NCBI GenBank assembly: GCA_037127315.1
Contig: JBBBDQ010000419.1
Location: forward strand, 6,057,501 to 6,121,500
Length of the DNA stretch: 64,000 bases
Direction: 5' to 3'
Source: Ascarosepion bandense
Lineage: Eukaryota; Mollusca; Cephalopoda; Sepiida; Sepiidae
A program made the position numbers and the translations under genes. The notes under the pieces are model-generated. The model was not told the origin of the DNA, did no database searches, and was given only the letters and a program-made list of their open reading frames with translations. Position 1 is the first letter of the stretch; every line of letters starts with the position of its first letter. Below, in pieces: positions 61,250 to 64,000 of this stretch.

Positions 61250-62054
61250 TTATGCGATGGGTAAACTGTCGCCATTTTATATTTTAATCTTTCGCATGCA
61301 CGTTTTTTAATTTCATCGACAGCACAGTATAGTAGGGTCAGTTGGGTACCGTCTGTAAGAAAAAGAAGAGCATAATGCAATTCACACCGCCAGAAATTTG
61401 GAAACGGCATACTGTACTGCTTGGCATTTTCACCGGATACTCCAATGCGAACATTTCAAAGTGTTTGGGTATCAATCTGAGGACAGTGCAAAAGATTCGA
61501 AAAGAGTTGGATAAGCTTAAGTGATTATGGTGTTTTTGGTGATCACTAGTGATGGCGACGATATCCCTCCATTATATCCCCACAACACCTCAGACTTAAC
61601 ACGCTGGCCTACATCAAGTGTCTTGACCACCGGGTCAAAAAGATTTGCTGCTGGAAGGTCCTATGTCTAGCAACACGACTCTGCACTATGGTATACAACC
61701 AGGATGATTCAGTCATAGCTGTCAGACAATTTTTGCAAACACATCATTCCTTACATCTGACCACCTAACACCGCAGATGATCGAGAGACTCACAAAACAC
61801 TTTATAACATCAAAAATGAACTGAAGGTGAAGATTATAGGGTCATTCACCAACTTAAAAAGAAGATCGTGCAGAACAGATGCAAGAGATTCCGAAGTTGT
61901 CTGGAGGCCGTGGTTGAAGCTAATAGTGATTATATTGAATAAATTTACTGTTTAGTATTTCAGAATATTTTTGTGTATTGATAAATATATCTGTTGAAAT
62001 GAGATGTCAGCATATACTGCTTAGACGACAATTCATCCATCGTAGCCTGTATAC
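61250..62054 (+). mobile_element. Mariner-like element G, copy 3
   Basis: N-terminal frame 61342-61524: MQFTPPEIWKRHTVLLGIFT, GYSNANISKCLGINLRTVQK and IRKELDKLK, a clear helix-turn-helix (SNANISKCLGINLRTVQKI). Downstream pieces: VFGDH, CLDHRVKK, RSYV-QQHDSALWYTT (degenerate second Asp), TDHLTPQM and RCKRFRSCLEAVVEANSDYI, the family C-terminus. Ends ATCCATCGTAGCCTGTATAC running into (CA)n. Copies 1 and 3 keep the C-terminus; copy 2 does not. Confidence 0.75.
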
Positions 62055-62080
62055 ACACACACACACGCACACGCTCGCAC

Positions 62081-62134
<54 letters not shown>

Positions 62135-62145
62135 CTGTGTTGGGG
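62052..62145. repeat. Palindromic (CA)n(TA)n(TG)n microsatellite
   Basis: CA to about 62081, TA to 62093, TG to 62145. The CA and TG halves are complementary around the TA centre, so a cruciform is possible. It starts at the right end of mariner G copy 3. Confidence 0.95.
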
Positions 62146-62287
62146 TGGGAAAGAGGTAGGGTGGAGCTGGGTCACTCCTAGGCAACAAATAAAATTATAC
62201 ATTTTTTATGTCTTTGCTTGTTTATTTTTGCTTTCTTCTTTTGTCAAATTACACCAACTATTGTTTAACGTAGCATCAAACGTGTTT

Positions 62288-62289
<2 letters not shown>

Positions 62290-62338
<49 letters not shown>
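62290..62338. repeat. (TA)n microsatellite
   Basis: Pure TA run. Confidence 0.95.
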
Positions 62339-62341
<3 letters not shown>

Positions 62342-62486
62342 CAAATAATTAGTTTTTAACAAAGGGGTGGAAACACTAATTTGCTGTATTTCATTCCTGT
62401 ACACCAGCTGTTGTGTAATATCCTGTCAAAATTTTGACCTATTTCACAACCTGTCAATTTCTTTTATGAATTTTTGAGGTATACTA

Positions 62487-62540
62487 TGACACACGCACAC
62501 GCGCACGCAGCACACGCCCACACGCCCACACGCCCACGCG
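62487..62540 (+). repeat. CACG/CCCACACG-type GC-rich short repeat
   Basis: ACACACGCACACGCGCACGC followed by four CACGCCCA units, directly before a LINE-B fragment. Confidence 0.85.
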
Positions 62541-62765
62541 TATCTGTGTCTTTTCTATAAATAATTTCAGGGTAATTGTTATGACGAACCTTCCCTTATG
62601 GTAACTAGATTTTACGAATTTAAACGCAGTTCTAGACTGACGTCAATGCTCATTAATTTATCGTTAAAATGGCTAGATGTAACCGTAAATTCTATGATAA
62701 CAGTTTCTTTTCACTTCCTGTTTCTTGCTTCTCAAACAAACTTTGATCTTCAAAAATTTAAATGC
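62541..62765 (+). mobile_element. LINE-B 3' coding fragment
   Basis: CVFSINNFRVIVMTNLPLMV/TRFYEFKRSSRLT, then NLSLKWLDVTVNSMITVSFH (frame-shifted FTVKMARCNRKFYDNSFFS) and LQKFKCNVN. The rest of its 3' end, GTAGTGGCTTTATTGCCTTG...TGAAATGATTAAAAA, lies at 63125-63197, so about 330 bp of other DNA separates the two parts. Confidence 0.65.
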
Positions 62766-63124
62766 AATGTCAATTGTTTACTGATCATGAAAACTCATGG
62801 TTGGCAGTTATTATTATACCGACGACGAGTTATCTCGTGCTTTGCATCTTCTGATACATTTGCGGGTTTCAATAACGAGTTAATTAATTAAAGAGGCACT
62901 TTTAGTGTGAAAACAATACAAAGATTTCGATTGAAACTATAAATGATCTTATAAAAATAAATTATATTATACAGGGTACAACAGAAATACTTCTCACATA
63001 TACCTTCAAGAGATAACTTTCACAAAATGGTAAGATATTAGTGGCAATAGTGTCTTCATCTAGAAAGGTCTTAACATTAAAACTTATTATTCTATTATCC
63101 ATGATTTTTAATAGTTTTTTTATA
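62766..63124. other. Unassigned insert between LINE-B parts
   Basis: No family recognised. Contains AACGAGTTAATTAATTAAAG. Possible target duplication not obvious. Confidence 0.35.
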
Positions 63125-63197
63125 TTGTCTCGCATTAAATAGTTCTTTCGTCGTAGTGGCTTTATTGCCTTGCCTGGAGTGAAATGATTAAAAACGA
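63125..63197 (+). mobile_element. LINE-B 3' tail
   Basis: TTATTGCCTTGCCTGGAGTGAAATGATT and A-rich end, same as the tail at 42520-42582. Confidence 0.7.
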
Positions 63198-63206
63198 AAG
63201 AAAAAA

Positions 63207-63542
63207 TTGGACATTGAGGTCAACAATATGTTTCATGAACTCAATATTGATGATCTAAAGAATGCGTTCAAACATGAAAAAGACACACGCTCTGTCTCTG
63301 ATATTGAGCACTTTTACCTATATGTTAAAACTATATTTTACTATATATACTTTCCGATTAAGAGACACGGACTCGAATCTCACCAGTTTCGACTTTTCAG
63401 GAAGGTAAAGATGATTATTGGCATGGGGAAGACGATCTCAGCGCTCGTGGCGCCCTTTGGGAAGTACCTGAAAACCACACCAGGTGCGGATCAAAGCATT
63501 GTGAATGAAATTGGGCTGACAGGGCTACTAAGGAACCGTTGA
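63207..63542 (+). other. Open frame of 111 codons, unrecognised
   Basis: Starts MDIEVNNMFHELNIDDLKNA, ends IVNEIGLTGLLRNR. Mixed amino acid composition, not obviously low complexity; no motif, signal peptide or membrane segment recognised. It starts directly after a LINE-B tail and is followed by an 11-bp inverted repeat (CACAAATCATC ... GATGATTTGTG at 63565-63592). It could be an old element piece or a host exon. I would not call it a gene without homology or RNA evidence. Confidence 0.25.
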
Positions 63543-63639
63543 TAGTTGTACTAGCAGGGAATCACAAATCATCGGTCACGATGATTTGTGCGTATTGAAA
63601 TCATGTGATTTGAATCATGGCAATTAATGTGAAAAATAA

Positions 63640-64000
63640 TATCGCTCAAATGTCCGCCAAGGCTTCGGTGGCACACCTCCACTGTGTTGAATCGTTGTTG
63701 GCTTGTTGGTATAGACCTTACTATTGAGATAACACAAAAGGAAGAATTCTAAAGACATCGTGGTGGTCAATTGACATCACTGTTTCGAGAGATGATGCGA
63801 TCTAGACACTTCTAATTCAATAAAGCCATTGTTGCATTGGCTGTGTAGCACGTGGCGTCGTCCTGTGGGAACTGCAAATCATCGACATTCATAGCATTCA
63901 ATTCAGGCCATAATTGCCATCACTCAAATAACATGATCAAATAGTGAAATCAATAAGATTTAACCAATAACACTGTTTTATTTACTGCTAACTTTGATCC
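63640..64000 (-). pseudogene. Mariner-like transposase fragment (family F) with inverted end
   Basis: The minus strand reads DLQFPQDDATCYTANATMAL (second catalytic position in QDDATCYT), then DRIISRNSDVN and VYTNKPTTIQHSGGVPPKPW, matching the family F copy at 18822-19202. At 63935-64000, however, the plus strand has AATAGTGAAATCAATAAGAT and CACTGTTTTATTTACTGC, the 3' end of that family in the opposite sense. The element is therefore rearranged or two copies meet head-on. The window ends inside it. Confidence 0.65.

Overview
The window is non-coding, repeat-dense animal DNA. I find no bacterial gene organisation, no CRISPR array and no convincing single-copy host gene. It is AT-rich, full of long (TA)n, (CA)n/(GT)n and (TATC)n microsatellites, and almost every recognisable coding stretch is a decayed transposable-element protein. 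The most frequent short repeat is a tRNA-headed SINE of about 300 bp, present at least a dozen times. Together with a jockey-like LINE, RTE-like LINE fragments, a Penelope-like element and many mariner remnants, this suggests a lophotrochozoan, most likely a cephalopod (octopus-like). That assignment is inference from memory of repeat types, not from a database search.

Layout. 1-925: tandem array of seven degenerate 5S rRNA-like units, followed by a SINE fragment. 1485-1960: 84-bp minisatellite. 2229-2766: two near-identical 230-bp piggyBac-like MITEs with TTAA ends. 3.5-14.7 kb: nested graveyard of mariner copies, an RTE-like fragment, the best-preserved LINE (5535-8510: endonuclease plus reverse transcriptase, broken by two stops and one frameshift), further LINE 3' ends and SINEs. 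14.7-22.3 kb: mostly unassigned DNA, a second RTE fragment, a 200-bp segmental duplication, Tc1/mariner-type MITEs and microsatellites. 22.3-27.7 kb: LINE 3' end, Penelope-like GIY-YIG remnant, then a three-level nest (short LINE-tailed element inside a minus-strand LINE that seems to sit inside a plus-strand LINE). 28-48 kb: short LINE-tailed elements, MITEs, RTE fragments, mariner remnants, long dinucleotide arrays and a 420-bp element with about 65-bp terminal inverted repeats. 48-54 kb: cluster of SINEs that has given rise to three separate tandem duplications (454 bp, 165 bp and 164 bp). 54-64 kb: more LINE-tailed elements, a TIR element enclosing a tRNA-like sequence, a 57-bp minisatellite, a second decayed LINE lineage, mariner copies and a rearranged mariner end.

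The most interesting system is a LINE/short-element partnership. Seven copies of a short element consist of one to four tandem monomers (about 144 bp each) followed by a 3' tail almost the same as the LINE 3' end. A related, degenerate monomer lies upstream of the LINE endonuclease in the minus-strand LINE copy. This looks like a non-autonomous derivative built from LINE 5' UTR promoter monomers plus the LINE 3' recognition tail, with variable monomer number. Also notable are the SINE-tail-derived tandem arrays with nucleosome-like period, the two novel TIR elements, and MITEs lying inside (TA)n tracts.
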